Source of the DNA: Candidatus Woesearchaeota archaeon | GTDB taxonomy: Archaea > Nanobdellota > Nanobdellia > Woesearchaeales > WJIZ01 | Direction: 5' to 3' | Length of the DNA stretch: 64,000 nucleotides | Assembly: GCA_014729995.1 (NCBI GenBank) | Contig: WJIZ01000035.1 | Coordinates: 1 to 64,000, forward strand | Made by a program: the position numbers and the translations under genes | Shown here: positions 17,017 through 26,057 of the stretch, piece after piece | How positions within the stretch are numbered: position 1 is the stretch's first letter | Layout: the number at the start of each line of letters is the position of its first letter | The notes under the pieces: model-generated | Databases searched by the model: none | What the model was told of the DNA's origin: nothing | What the model saw: the letters and a program-made list of their open reading frames with translations, nothing else

Positions 17017-17954
17017 GAGGTTTAGCGCTTGTAACAGGGGGTGCAGGATTTATAGGTTCTCATCTGGTAAAACAATTAATAAAAGAAGGCTATAATGTAA
17101 GGGTATTTGATAACCTTTCAAGAACTAAAAACAATATAGAAGAATTGAAAGAAATGAAAAAAGTTGAATTCATACAAGGCGACATCAGAGACAAAGAAGC
17201 TGTGGCAAAATCAATGAAAGATGTGGATTATGTATTCCATGAAGCTGCTATTTGCCTAAATAAAGCAAAAAAATTTCCCGAAGAAGCAATTGATGTTAAT
17301 TTGAAAGGTTCTTTCAATATTTTTACAGCTGCGATTAAAAACAAAGTAAAGAAGATAATCTATGCATCTACATCGAGCGTTTATGGGCAGCCCAATTATC
17401 TTCCAATAGACGAAAAACATCCTAAAAACTGCAAAACACCCTATGAGTCTACTAAATTGTGTGCAGAACATATGCTAAAATTTTTAGCTGGGCAAAGCGA
17501 AACCAGATATATAATTCTCAGGTACTTCAATGTATATGGAAAAAGGCAGAGCACTGATGCATATTATACTTCAGTTATAAATATATTCATAAAAAAAATA
17601 TTAGCAGGTGAATCTCCTAAGATACATGGAAAAGGGACTCAGTCAATGGATTTCACGCATGTTTCTGATGTTGTGAGCGCTAATATAGTTGCTCTGAAAA
17701 GGGAAATCAGCGGAGAAGTTTTTAACGTTTGCAAAGGAGAAGAAAATACTATAAAATCAATTGCGGAATTTATTATTTCAAAGCTAAATTCTGAATTAAA
17801 GCCCGAATTTATTGAGAGGGATGTTTTTGTCACACGAAGAAAAGGAGACAACACAAAATTAAAAGAGACGCTTGGCTATACTCCAAAAATTACATTACAG
17901 GAAGGGTTAGCAGAATTAATTGAGGATGTCAAAGCAAATCCTGATTTATATTAA
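17013..17954 (+). CDS. NAD-dependent nucleotide-sugar epimerase/dehydratase
   Basis: A 313-residue extended SDR. TGGAGFIGS near the N-terminus binds NAD; STSSVYGQ and Y144/K148 in PYESTK form the active site. The overall pattern resembles UDP-glucose/UDP-GlcNAc 4-epimerases, including WbpP-type enzymes. As the last gene of the operon it may epimerise one of the UDP-sugars made upstream, for example GlcNAc to GalNAc forms. The precise substrate cannot be read from the sequence. Four bases overlap the convergent aminotransferase gene. Confidence 0.83.
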   Translation: MRGLALVTGGAGFIGSHLVKQLIKEGYNVRVFDNLSRTKNNIEELKEMKKVEFIQGDIRDKEAVAKSMKDVDYVFHEAAICLNKAKKFPEEAIDVNLKGSFNIFTAAIKNKVKKIIYASTSSVYGQPNYLPIDEKHPKNCKTPYESTKLCAEHMLKFLAGQSETRYIILRYFNVYGKRQSTDAYYTSVINIFIKKILAGESPKIHGKGTQSMDFTHVSDVVSANIVALKREISGEVFNVCKGEENTIKSIAEFIISKLNSELKPEFIERDVFVTRRKGDNTKLKETLGYTPKITLQEGLAELIEDVKANPDLY

Positions 17955-19066
17955 ATCAGAGATTTAATTTCTTTTTTTAATTTCTCGACAACATACATCT
18001 GATCATTTTCTGTCATAGAATGATATAAGGGTAGAACAAGTGCTCTGTTAAATATATCCTTTGAATTAATGAGCTCACCCCCCCTCTTTATATTCTTGAA
18101 AACAGGCTGGATACTTAAGCAGTAAGAGCCTATTTGTGATTCAATGCCGTCTCTTTTAAGATTCAAAATCAGCTTATTTCTGTCTATATCTTTTGATAAT
18201 AGGCAGCAGAATGATTGGAAAGTGTGTTTAGTATCTGGAATTTCTTTTGGGCACTCTATGCCTTCAGTTTCTTTAAGCAGATCAATATATTTGTGTGCTT
18301 TCTTTATCCTGTCATCTATTACATTATCGAGCAAAGCAAGCTGTTCAATACCCATAGCTGCCAAAATATTTGGAAATTTGTAATTCCCTCCTAGTTCATA
18401 ATATTCAAATATTTTGGTGCCGGGAATAAGTCTGCCGCCGAACATCTTCATTTGCTTCGCAATATCAAAAATTTCTTTTGATTTTGTTACAAGCATCCCT
18501 CCTTCGCCTGTAGAGAGGATTTTTCTGGGATGAAAAGAAAAACAGGTTATATCTGATAGTTTACCTGCTCTAAAGCCTTTATATTCTGCGCCAAGACTGC
18601 ATGCGGCATCTTCAACTATAGAAAAATCATGCTCTTTTTTCATAGAAATCAATTTTTCAATATTTACAGGCTGTCCAAAAAGCGATACGGGCATTATAGC
18701 CTTTGTTTTTTCAGATACTGCCTCATCGGCGGCACTAAGTGATATATTATATGTATCCATATCAACATCTACAAGAACAGGCTTTCCGCCAGCAGAAATA
18801 ACAGCATTTATAGTTGCAGGATGGGTATAGTCAGGGATAATGATTTCATCGTCTTTTTTAATTTTTAAGGCTTTCAAAGAAAGTTCAAGAGCAAGCGCAC
18901 AATTGGGATTTGCCATCCCATATTGAATTCCCACATAATCACACACCTTCCTCTCAAATTCCCGTGTGACTAATCCATCTGTAAGCATGCCGCTGTCCAA
19001 TACTTTTTTAACAGCTGGAAATACACTGTTGTTAACAAAGGGTTTTATGAGCGGAATTTTTCTCAT
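17951..19066 (-). CDS. DegT/DnrJ/EryC1 sugar aminotransferase
   Basis: A PLP-dependent sugar aminotransferase of 371 residues. NPNCALALE for phosphate binding, IVEDAACSLGA with the PLP Asp, and the lysine in SFHPRKILSTGEGG are present, so it is not the RfbH type that has His in place of Lys. The start is placed at the ATG at 19066 (MRKIPLIKPF), which aligns with family N-termini; a TATA box is centred 26 bases upstream, and an upstream ATG at 19144 would overlap that promoter. It faces away from the operon at 8.8-18 kb. The substrate is an unknown keto-sugar nucleotide. Confidence 0.86.
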   Translation of the reverse strand: MRKIPLIKPFVNNSVFPAVKKVLDSGMLTDGLVTREFERKVCDYVGIQYGMANPNCALALELSLKALKIKKDDEIIIPDYTHPATINAVISAGGKPVLVDVDMDTYNISLSAADEAVSEKTKAIMPVSLFGQPVNIEKLISMKKEHDFSIVEDAACSLGAEYKGFRAGKLSDITCFSFHPRKILSTGEGGMLVTKSKEIFDIAKQMKMFGGRLIPGTKIFEYYELGGNYKFPNILAAMGIEQLALLDNVIDDRIKKAHKYIDLLKETEGIECPKEIPDTKHTFQSFCCLLSKDIDRNKLILNLKRDGIESQIGSYCLSIQPVFKNIKRGGELINSKDIFNRALVLPLYHSMTENDQMYVVEKLKKEIKSLI

Positions 19067-19085
19067 AGAATAAACAGATTGAAAT

Positions 19086-19141
19086 CGATATTTAAAACTT
19101 TTCTTTGAGAATTTCGTTATTACTAAAAAGATTTTTATAAT
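19086..19141. promoter_or_regulatory. Divergent TATA boxes for the aminotransferase and membrane-protein genes
   Basis: A minus-strand box (GTTTTAAATATCG, 19086-19098) is centred about 26 bases from the ATG at 19066. A plus-strand box (TTTTTATAATC, 19131-19141) is centred about 26 bases from the ATG at 19163. Both genes would be transcribed as leaderless mRNAs. Confidence 0.55.
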
Positions 19142-19162
19142 CAACTAGGTAAAACAGTTTAA

Positions 19163-20116
19163 ATGAAGTATGTAAAAAGGACATTAGGCATAATACTCTC
19201 CATTATAATAATTATAATCCTGTTTAAGGTAATTGATATAAATGATATAATTCTTTCATTAAAAAAACTGGCGCTTCCGGCAATAATTGGCAGCGGGCTG
19301 TTTTATACACTTTCCTACATATTTAGGGCAGTAAGGTTCAAGATATTACTTCAGAAAAAACTTAGTTCTAAAATACTTTTCACAGTAGTGTGTTTGCATA
19401 ATTTTTTTAATAATATACTTCCAGCTAGAACAGGAGAAATTTCTTATGTTTACCTTCTCAAAAGAAGAAAAATAGAAACAAGCAGGGGTATCAGCTCATT
19501 ATTTATTGCACGCATTTTAGATGTGCTGTTTATACTTGTGCTTCTTTTATCGGCAGTGCCTTTTCTATATAAGAGATTATCTATGCCGGCAACAGTATTA
19601 ATAATTTTTATATTGGTATTGCTTATATTAACCCCATTCCTTCTTTTAGAGTTCAAAACAGGCTTTATAAAAATAGTAAAAAAAATATTATTAGCTCTGA
19701 AATTAAAGAAAAAAACATCAGAAAAATTAATTGGGAAAACGGAAGAAATGATTGAGAGTTTAAGGGTGATAAAATCAAAAAAAATTTTCATCAAGACCTT
19801 CATTTCAACGATACTGATAATTGGTTCTCAATATGGGTTTTATTATCTGATTCTTCATGGGTTGGGAATAGAATTAAGTGCATTCAGTATGGTTTTGGCT
19901 TTAGGTGTAGTGATGTTGGCAGGAATACTTCCTGTTCAGGGCATCGCTGGCATAGGCACTTATGAAGGAGCATGGGCACTGTCACTAATTTTTCTTGGTA
20001 TTGCTAAAGAAACAGCAATTGTCGCAGGCTTTGTAATACATATAATGCAGGTCTTATTTTTGGTACTGCTTGGATTATTTGGATTTTTAATTTCACTAAA
20101 ACAAAAATTTAAATAA
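19163..20116 (+). CDS. Lysylphosphatidylglycerol synthase TM-domain family membrane protein (UPF0104-like)
   Basis: A 317-residue polytopic membrane protein with about eight hydrophobic segments. Hallmarks of the LPG-synthase TM family are visible: RAVRFKILLQ after TM2, NNILPARTGEISYVYLL, and the C-terminal GILPVQGIAGIGTYEGAW. Archaeal relatives of this family occur in glycosylation loci and have been suggested to move or handle lipid-linked sugars. Here it is followed 23 bp later by a YfhO-like protein, so the pair may act together outside or within the membrane. The precise function is unknown. Confidence 0.82.
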   Translation: MKYVKRTLGIILSIIIIIILFKVIDINDIILSLKKLALPAIIGSGLFYTLSYIFRAVRFKILLQKKLSSKILFTVVCLHNFFNNILPARTGEISYVYLLKRRKIETSRGISSLFIARILDVLFILVLLLSAVPFLYKRLSMPATVLIIFILVLLILTPFLLLEFKTGFIKIVKKILLALKLKKKTSEKLIGKTEEMIESLRVIKSKKIFIKTFISTILIIGSQYGFYYLILHGLGIELSAFSMVLALGVVMLAGILPVQGIAGIGTYEGAWALSLIFLGIAKETAIVAGFVIHIMQVLFLVLLGLFGFLISLKQKFK

Positions 20117-20139
20117 AACTTCTTATTGAATATCGGTTA

Positions 20140-22524
20140 ATGGAACAAAAAAAATGGATATATAGCTTAATATTCATAGTACTAATAGCGGCTGTTGGAT
20201 ATTTAAATGTAAGAGAGTTCTATACATACAATGAAATGCCTGTTTTAGACACATTCAGCGGTTATTATCCCAGGGCAAAGGTTTTGAGAGAATCCATTTT
20301 TGAATATGGTGCTTTCTTTCCGCTGTGGAACCCATATCTCATGTCAGGTATGCCTTACCTGGATGCATCTTCCTACGACATAATTTCCTATATTGGAATA
20401 TTGAATCTAATTTTGCCTGACGCTTTCATGGCAGTGGGTATTAGCTATATGCTTGCTTATATAGCATTGGGTATAAGTATGTATATTTTAGGTCTTTACC
20501 TGCTCAAAAACCCCAAATACGCCTTTTTAACTTCCATGGTATTTATGTTAAATGGTTATACAACTGCCCTGTTTGGGCACGGTGCATCGCAGATGTACTC
20601 GCTCAGTATACTGCCTGTCACATTCTTATTTCTGCTAAAAATTTTCAGGGAAAAAAAGTGGATAATGAATTCTGTGATTTGCGGGGTATTGGTTGCATTG
20701 CAGGTAAAATTTTCCCCCTCAATGAGGGTTATTATGTTTGCCAGCTTATTATTCGCGCTATTCTTTATTTTTCAGCTTATTGGCAAAAATCCCAAATCAA
20801 GATTAGCCAAGGTTTCAATCGCAGGTATTATCATTCTGGTTGTCGCATTCGGCCTCACTGCACATTACATACTGCCCCAAAAAGTGCAGATTGATGAGAG
20901 CGCCAGGGCGCATAACGCCTGGGAAGAAACAAGCGCAAGGAAAGTACCCGTAAGAGAACTGTTCTCAGAAATGGTTGAGCCTTTCCATAAAGAAATATTT
21001 AATATAAGGAGCAATAAGGAAAAATTTCCAAGTTCGAGAAGCAAAATAGGTATAGTAGCATTCTTATTAGCAGTGTTTGCCATATATAAAAAACCAAAAA
21101 ATAAATTAATTTTGTTCTTCGCTGTAGCTTCTCTTTTGGCTATAGCAGTAGGAACCGGCTCTTTTCTATTATATTTACTATGGAAATACATACCTCCATG
21201 GGATAGTTTTAGATATGCTAACCGGGCCTTTGTTTTGTGGGCATTTAGCGGATCTATACTTGCCGGCTTTGGCACAAAATATTTCATTAACTATTTAAAA
21301 TCTAAATTTAACGACAAAAAAGCGAATATTGCATACATAATAATCTTAATCCTCATATTAATGAATTTAACTTTATTCATAAGAGTTCCTATAAATACCC
21401 AAAGATATCCAAGATGCAATCTTTATGAACTTTTAGAAAATGCAGATGCCCTAAATTATATAAAAAATACGAAACAAAAAAACAATGAAATCTTCCGTAT
21501 TCACGATTGGGAAACAACAGGGATTGACTGGCCTACGGATCCTTACACGGTAGCGCTTGGGCTGGAGCATATATTCGGCTATCTTGGGGGATGGCGTCCG
21601 GAATACATGAATGTATACTTGAGCTTGGCTTACAGGAATCCTGCAAAATTTTGGGGCATATTGAATGTAAAATATCTTACCGCTCGCAGTCCGATCAATA
21701 TAACAGGATTCAGGCTTATTAAAGAGTTCGATAGATTCGAATCTGACGGCAAATGCCCCCCTTTTAATAAGTCAACATGGAACGATCCGAACGCAGATGC
21801 AGGAATGAAGGCTTTCGGCCAGTATCTTTACCAGAACGAACTCTACCTTCCAAGAGCATATGTAGCACCGAATTCCATACTTATAGTAGGAAACCATGAA
21901 AATATAATGAACGTGATGTACTCTTTGATGCTGAATAAGGAATTCAATCCATCTAACACAGTAATAGTTCATGGCAGGAAAACTATAGATGATTACAGTA
22001 CAGAAGAGCTGCAGCGATACAATGCAATTATCCTTACCGCCGGGTCAGTGACAGAAAGCTCCAGATTTAAGCTTGCTCAGTATGCAGAAGCAGGATACAC
22101 TCTTCTGCCAAACATCATTGAAGGAAAATCACAGATATCAGAGGATGACATAAATAGACTATTAGCGTCTTTTAACGGGGATATTGTCAAAATAGAAGAT
22201 AGAAACATAGATACGAAAAGATTTAGCAAAAAAACTATAAAGCTTGAAGCCCCTCATCGCGGATTTTTGGTGCTCAGCGAAAGGTATGCCATGTTTGAGG
22301 GATGGGAAGCCGATTTAAACAATAACCAGAAGGAACTTGCAAGAGCAAACGGCGTTGTAACTGCTGTCTATCTTAATAATGAAGAAGGAAAGATTGAATT
22401 AGATTATAAGCCAAAATACCATGCTCTTGGCTGGGCATTAACCTGGATAACTGTAGCTTTCCTTTTCATATACTTTATATCCAATACCAGCATCCTAGAA
22501 AAGTTAAAGAAAAAGCTAAGATAG
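20140..22524 (+). CDS. YfhO-like GT-C-type membrane protein
   Basis: A 794-residue protein with an N-terminal membrane half (about 12 TM segments, to about residue 420) and a C-terminal extracytoplasmic half, ending in one TM segment. The first outer loop holds acidic residues (MPVLDTFSGYYPRAK) followed by PLWNPYLMSGMP, as in YfhO/GT-C proteins. The soluble half contains LPRAYVAPNS, ILTAGSV and RGFLVLSERYAMFEGWEA, all repeated in the paralogue at 23595-25943. Bacterial YfhO is implicated in extracytoplasmic glycosylation using polyprenyl-phosphate sugars. Its last 9 bases overlap the convergent wecB-like gene. Confidence 0.8.
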   Translation: MEQKKWIYSLIFIVLIAAVGYLNVREFYTYNEMPVLDTFSGYYPRAKVLRESIFEYGAFFPLWNPYLMSGMPYLDASSYDIISYIGILNLILPDAFMAVGISYMLAYIALGISMYILGLYLLKNPKYAFLTSMVFMLNGYTTALFGHGASQMYSLSILPVTFLFLLKIFREKKWIMNSVICGVLVALQVKFSPSMRVIMFASLLFALFFIFQLIGKNPKSRLAKVSIAGIIILVVAFGLTAHYILPQKVQIDESARAHNAWEETSARKVPVRELFSEMVEPFHKEIFNIRSNKEKFPSSRSKIGIVAFLLAVFAIYKKPKNKLILFFAVASLLAIAVGTGSFLLYLLWKYIPPWDSFRYANRAFVLWAFSGSILAGFGTKYFINYLKSKFNDKKANIAYIIILILILMNLTLFIRVPINTQRYPRCNLYELLENADALNYIKNTKQKNNEIFRIHDWETTGIDWPTDPYTVALGLEHIFGYLGGWRPEYMNVYLSLAYRNPAKFWGILNVKYLTARSPINITGFRLIKEFDRFESDGKCPPFNKSTWNDPNADAGMKAFGQYLYQNELYLPRAYVAPNSILIVGNHENIMNVMYSLMLNKEFNPSNTVIVHGRKTIDDYSTEELQRYNAIILTAGSVTESSRFKLAQYAEAGYTLLPNIIEGKSQISEDDINRLLASFNGDIVKIEDRNIDTKRFSKKTIKLEAPHRGFLVLSERYAMFEGWEADLNNNQKELARANGVVTAVYLNNEEGKIELDYKPKYHALGWALTWITVAFLFIYFISNTSILEKLKKKLR

Positions 22525-23598
22525 AAATTCCTTTACTGTATTTACTGCCCTTTCTCCGCTTTTTCCGTCTCCAAAGGGATTTTTCCAGTTTCTCTCTGTA
22601 CTTATCATTTTTTCAACACACTTGATAATCTTTTCTGTGCCGGTGCCTGCAAGAACATTGCTGCCAGCTTCGAGTGTTTCAGGTCTTTCTGTATTTTCAC
22701 GCAGTGTTACACAAGGTACTTTTAAAATACAGGCTTCTTCCTGCATCCCCCCTGAATCTGTTAATATCAGCTTTGCATTCTTTTCAAGATTCAGAAAATC
22801 AAGATAGCCTACTGGCTTAATGAGGCTTAATCCTTTGGGGATAATTATATTATTATCTTCAATGAATTTTAAGGTTCTTGGATGAGCAGGAAATAAAAAT
22901 TCAGTTTCATACCTTTTATAGAGCAAGTCAAAAGCTGAAAATATATCTTCTATTTTTTTTGGATATTCTGTATTTTCCCTGCGATGTATGGTTACTAAAA
23001 AATAATTATTTTTTTTGATCCTGTGTTTCAGAAATATGCCCTCTTTTTTCTCAGCAAGCTTTATGTGCCTATTGAGTGCATCAACAATTGTGTTGCCTGT
23101 CACAAAAATTTTTTTTTTGGAAATCCCCTCTCTAAGAAGATTTCTCCTAGCCCAATCGGTTGGGGGCAAAAGAATATCAGAAATCGAATCCACAATAATT
23201 CTGTTTATTTCCTCAGGCATATGCCTGTCAAAACTTCTCAGGCCTGCTTCCACATGCGCAACTTTTATTCCCATCTTTGCGGCTGTAAGGCCGCCTGCCA
23301 GCACCGAATTTGTATCTCCCTGCACGATAACACAATCCGGCTTTTCCCTTAAAAAAACATCTTCAATCTTGGAGATCATTTCTGCAACCTGTTTAGCATG
23401 GCTTTTTGACCCCGCCCCAAGGCTATAATCTGCAGCAGGAAGATGAAGCTCCTCAAAAAAAATCTTATCCAGCTCATAATTATAATGCTGATTTGTATGT
23501 ATAAGTCTATAATCTATTTCGTTTTCCTCGCAATAAGCGATAATAGAAGCTAACTTTATTATTTCCGGTCTGGTTCCGAGCACAATGGCAAGTTTCAT
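22516..23598 (-). CDS. wecB: UDP-N-acetylglucosamine 2-epimerase, non-hydrolysing (WecB/WbpI family)
   Basis: A 360-residue GT-B-fold epimerase. LGTRPEIIKLA, QGDTNSVLAG, HVEAGLRSFDRHMPEE and NRIIVD in the N-terminal half, then LTDSGGMQEEAC and RENTERPET in the C-terminal half, are hallmark segments of WecB. It would convert UDP-GlcNAc to UDP-ManNAc, the substrate for the dehydrogenase encoded 2.5 kb away at 26058; WbpI homologues act on the diacetamido-uronate, so that substrate is also possible. It is translated from a start overlapping the upstream YfhO-like gene by 4 bp. Confidence 0.9.
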   Translation of the reverse strand: MKLAIVLGTRPEIIKLASIIAYCEENEIDYRLIHTNQHYNYELDKIFFEELHLPAADYSLGAGSKSHAKQVAEMISKIEDVFLREKPDCVIVQGDTNSVLAGGLTAAKMGIKVAHVEAGLRSFDRHMPEEINRIIVDSISDILLPPTDWARRNLLREGISKKKIFVTGNTIVDALNRHIKLAEKKEGIFLKHRIKKNNYFLVTIHRRENTEYPKKIEDIFSAFDLLYKRYETEFLFPAHPRTLKFIEDNNIIIPKGLSLIKPVGYLDFLNLEKNAKLILTDSGGMQEEACILKVPCVTLRENTERPETLEAGSNVLAGTGTEKIIKCVEKMISTERNWKNPFGDGKSGERAVNTVKEFLS

Positions 23599-25943
23599 TT
23601 TTTCCTCTTAATAAAAAATACTGTAAATACTGTTAATAAAACAAGTAGCGTAGCAATAGTTATATTCCTTCCTATAATGAATGATCTCGGCTCATAAGCC
23701 AGCTCAAGTTCAATAGATCCTGGCGGAATAAATACACTGGATATTACGCCATTTGCTCTTAGGATATCTGCTTCATTACCATCCAGGCGGGCTTTCCATC
23801 CGTCATATAATGAGTATACTTCGCTGAGTACAAGAAAGCCTGATTTCCCGGATACGTTAATCACGTCTTTATTGGGCGTATCCATAATATGGTCAACTTT
23901 CTCGTATTTGCTGCCTTTCAAATTGCTGAAAATTCTATCTCTGTCAAATGGCTTCTCTCCAAATATATCAGGCACAATTACCCCTCCTTTTTCGTAATAA
24001 ACCCTTAGTTTCCTTATTTCGTCATTAGATAGGCTCTCCTTAGACAGCACAGTAGCGTTAAAAATCTCAATATTTGAAATATCCAAAGCATAGATCAATA
24101 CAGACTCCTCAGGATTAAACTCATCATCAAGCAGTAAAGAATACATTGCCTTCTTGCCTTCTGTTAAAGTGCCGTGCTCATGCCTGCCAACTATAACTGC
24201 TGCATTCTTCACAATATATGCTCTGGGCAAAAATTCACTATTCTCATATAAATATGGGCCGTAAGCAGAGGCGTCATGCTTGTACTTCAGGTTCTGCATA
24301 TTAATTTCAAATTTCCTGATAAGATGAAATCCTGATATATTAATCTGTTCCTGGGAAAAAAGGTATTTTACATTCAATATGCCGTAAAGCCTCGCTCTTT
24401 TGTTGCTGCTTTCTGCAATCATGGGATACTGGACATACTCGGTATTCCACAGGTTATTCCTCCCCCAGATATTCTGCAGTTCCAGCGGCGCAGTCCAAAA
24501 ATCCATCTCAAAGCCGTATGGCCTGTTTTCATCATGGTTCTTTATTCTGAATATTCCCTCCTGCCTTGATAGGTACTGCATCATTTCACTGGATTCCAGG
24601 GCATCGACAGCATCATAATTTCTGCCCAGCCACATCGTATCCATCGGTTTATTGGTAAGCCTGCCTGATAATATTTCAGAAACAGGCACTAAAAAACCTG
24701 CTTCAAGTATCACTATAATAATTAAAGCAAAGGGAATATACTTAGAAATTCTATATTTGTCTGTAGCTGCAAGAACATACTTGGCTCCGTATCCCGCTAG
24801 TATAGCGGCAATGAGTTCATATACCAGCACTACCTTATACATATTTCTCTGCAGGTTGAATACAGGTACAAACTTCCAGAAAAAGTAAGATACAGGCGAT
24901 CTCATCATGAGCAGTACAAAAAAAACAAAAGCAATCATGAAGAAAAGTGCATTCTTTTTTCTGTACATTGCAAAACTAAGAAGAAGAAGGCCGAAAGCTA
25001 AAAACCCTATGCCTCCATGGCCCCCGTCTAAATTATATGGAAACTTTCTGTCACCGGTAATAAGAAACCTGGAAAAAGTAGAAATGTCATGGATATAGAA
25101 TGCTTCCGGCCCTAAAAAGCTGTTGTAATCAAAAGTTAGCCCCTGTTCAGGTGATCTGTTGCTTAATGCAACATATTCCCTGGATATAAAAAGTTTAATG
25201 GAGATTAATCCGCCTGTAAAAAATAAAACAAGAAGCAAGATTAAGGAAACTTTATAGAAGTGCTTTAATGAAGGCTTCAGAAGGAAAAAGTATAAGAAAT
25301 ATAAGGAAAGCAGAAGAAAGCTATACAGGAAAAAAGAAACTCCCCCCCCTAAAAAAGATAAGGCCAGGCAAACTGCAGCCAGGGCTGAAAATACTGGATA
25401 ATGGCTGCTTTGAACTGCTTGGATTCCAAAAAGAATGATAAAAGGCAGCATAGCATAGGAAACAGCAGTATAAGAGTAGCCGTAAAAAGCAAGAGAGCTG
25501 AATGGATTAACCATGTATACTGTCACAATAAGCCCTGCAATGCTTTTGCTGAACTTAAGCTTCAGGGTCAGAAAGTAAACTCCCAGCGCTGCCAGGACAA
25601 AGAGAAAAACCATGTTAAGCCTAAAGCCGGCATACACTGTAGGGGCCATTAAATTTATTATAGTAGTCAAGCCCGGAAATCCAAACTCCGGCTCCGCAGC
25701 CAGCACTGGCTCAGTGAGCCTGTTTTCCGTCCATAACGGATACTGGCCGTAATCAAATATGCTTTTGCGCATCAAATAATTGTTCGGAAGATGGAAATTT
25801 GTAACGTCCTGCTTTCCGATAGAATTCATAAGATTATCCGTATTTGTAATGTAGGGCCAAAATGAAACAATAGTCAGCAGAAGTATGTAAAACAGCATCC
25901 ATTTGTGTTCATTTAAGAAATCAGATACTTTTTTCCAAGGCAT
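23595..25943 (-). CDS. YfhO-like GT-C-type membrane protein (paralogue)
   Basis: A 782-residue protein with the same plan as the protein at 20140-22524: TM-rich N-terminal half, extracytoplasmic C-terminal half, and a final TM anchor followed by basic residues. Shared segments are FLPRAYIVKNAA, IVGRHEHG, DDEFNPEES and SGFLVLSEVYSLYDGWKARLDG. The first loop contains IGKQDVTNFHLP and YPLWTENRLTEP. Its coding strand has an 8-G run (25342-25349) in SFLGGGVSFF, read in frame. A TATA box 26 bases before the ATG suggests a leaderless transcript that continues into wecB. It is probably a glycosyltransferase or glycan-modifying protein acting outside. Confidence 0.8.
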   Translation of the reverse strand: MPWKKVSDFLNEHKWMLFYILLLTIVSFWPYITNTDNLMNSIGKQDVTNFHLPNNYLMRKSIFDYGQYPLWTENRLTEPVLAAEPEFGFPGLTTIINLMAPTVYAGFRLNMVFLFVLAALGVYFLTLKLKFSKSIAGLIVTVYMVNPFSSLAFYGYSYTAVSYAMLPFIILFGIQAVQSSHYPVFSALAAVCLALSFLGGGVSFFLYSFLLLSLYFLYFFLLKPSLKHFYKVSLILLLVLFFTGGLISIKLFISREYVALSNRSPEQGLTFDYNSFLGPEAFYIHDISTFSRFLITGDRKFPYNLDGGHGGIGFLAFGLLLLSFAMYRKKNALFFMIAFVFFVLLMMRSPVSYFFWKFVPVFNLQRNMYKVVLVYELIAAILAGYGAKYVLAATDKYRISKYIPFALIIIVILEAGFLVPVSEILSGRLTNKPMDTMWLGRNYDAVDALESSEMMQYLSRQEGIFRIKNHDENRPYGFEMDFWTAPLELQNIWGRNNLWNTEYVQYPMIAESSNKRARLYGILNVKYLFSQEQINISGFHLIRKFEINMQNLKYKHDASAYGPYLYENSEFLPRAYIVKNAAVIVGRHEHGTLTEGKKAMYSLLLDDEFNPEESVLIYALDISNIEIFNATVLSKESLSNDEIRKLRVYYEKGGVIVPDIFGEKPFDRDRIFSNLKGSKYEKVDHIMDTPNKDVINVSGKSGFLVLSEVYSLYDGWKARLDGNEADILRANGVISSVFIPPGSIELELAYEPRSFIIGRNITIATLLVLLTVFTVFFIKRKK

Positions 25944-25963
25944 GAATCTGGAATATCTCGTCT

Positions 25964-26011
25964 CCTTTTATAAAGATTATGAAATAGTAAAATAGGAAAA
26001 AATATATAAAA
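25964..26011. promoter_or_regulatory. Divergent promoter between YfhO-like and UDP-sugar dehydrogenase genes
   Basis: The minus-strand box CTTTATAAAAGG (25964-25975) is centred 26 bases from the ATG at 25943. The plus-strand box AATATATAAAA (26001-26011) precedes the dehydrogenase gene by enough for a leader of about 25 nt holding a GGGGAG ribosome-binding site. Confidence 0.6.
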
Positions 26012-26057
26012 GGGTTCTGTCCAATAAACTGAAATCTGTGTCGGTTTGGGGAGCTTA

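Noticed and set aside
17951-19066. RfbH-type CDP-sugar dehydrase to complete the CDP-glucose pathway
   Set aside because: The PLP site keeps lysine (PRKILSTGEGG) and lacks the His substitution of RfbH, so it is an ordinary aminotransferase.
19067-19144. Longer N-terminus for the DegT aminotransferase
   Set aside because: The extra 26 residues do not align with the family and would overlap the TATA box that lies 26 bases before the ATG at 19066.
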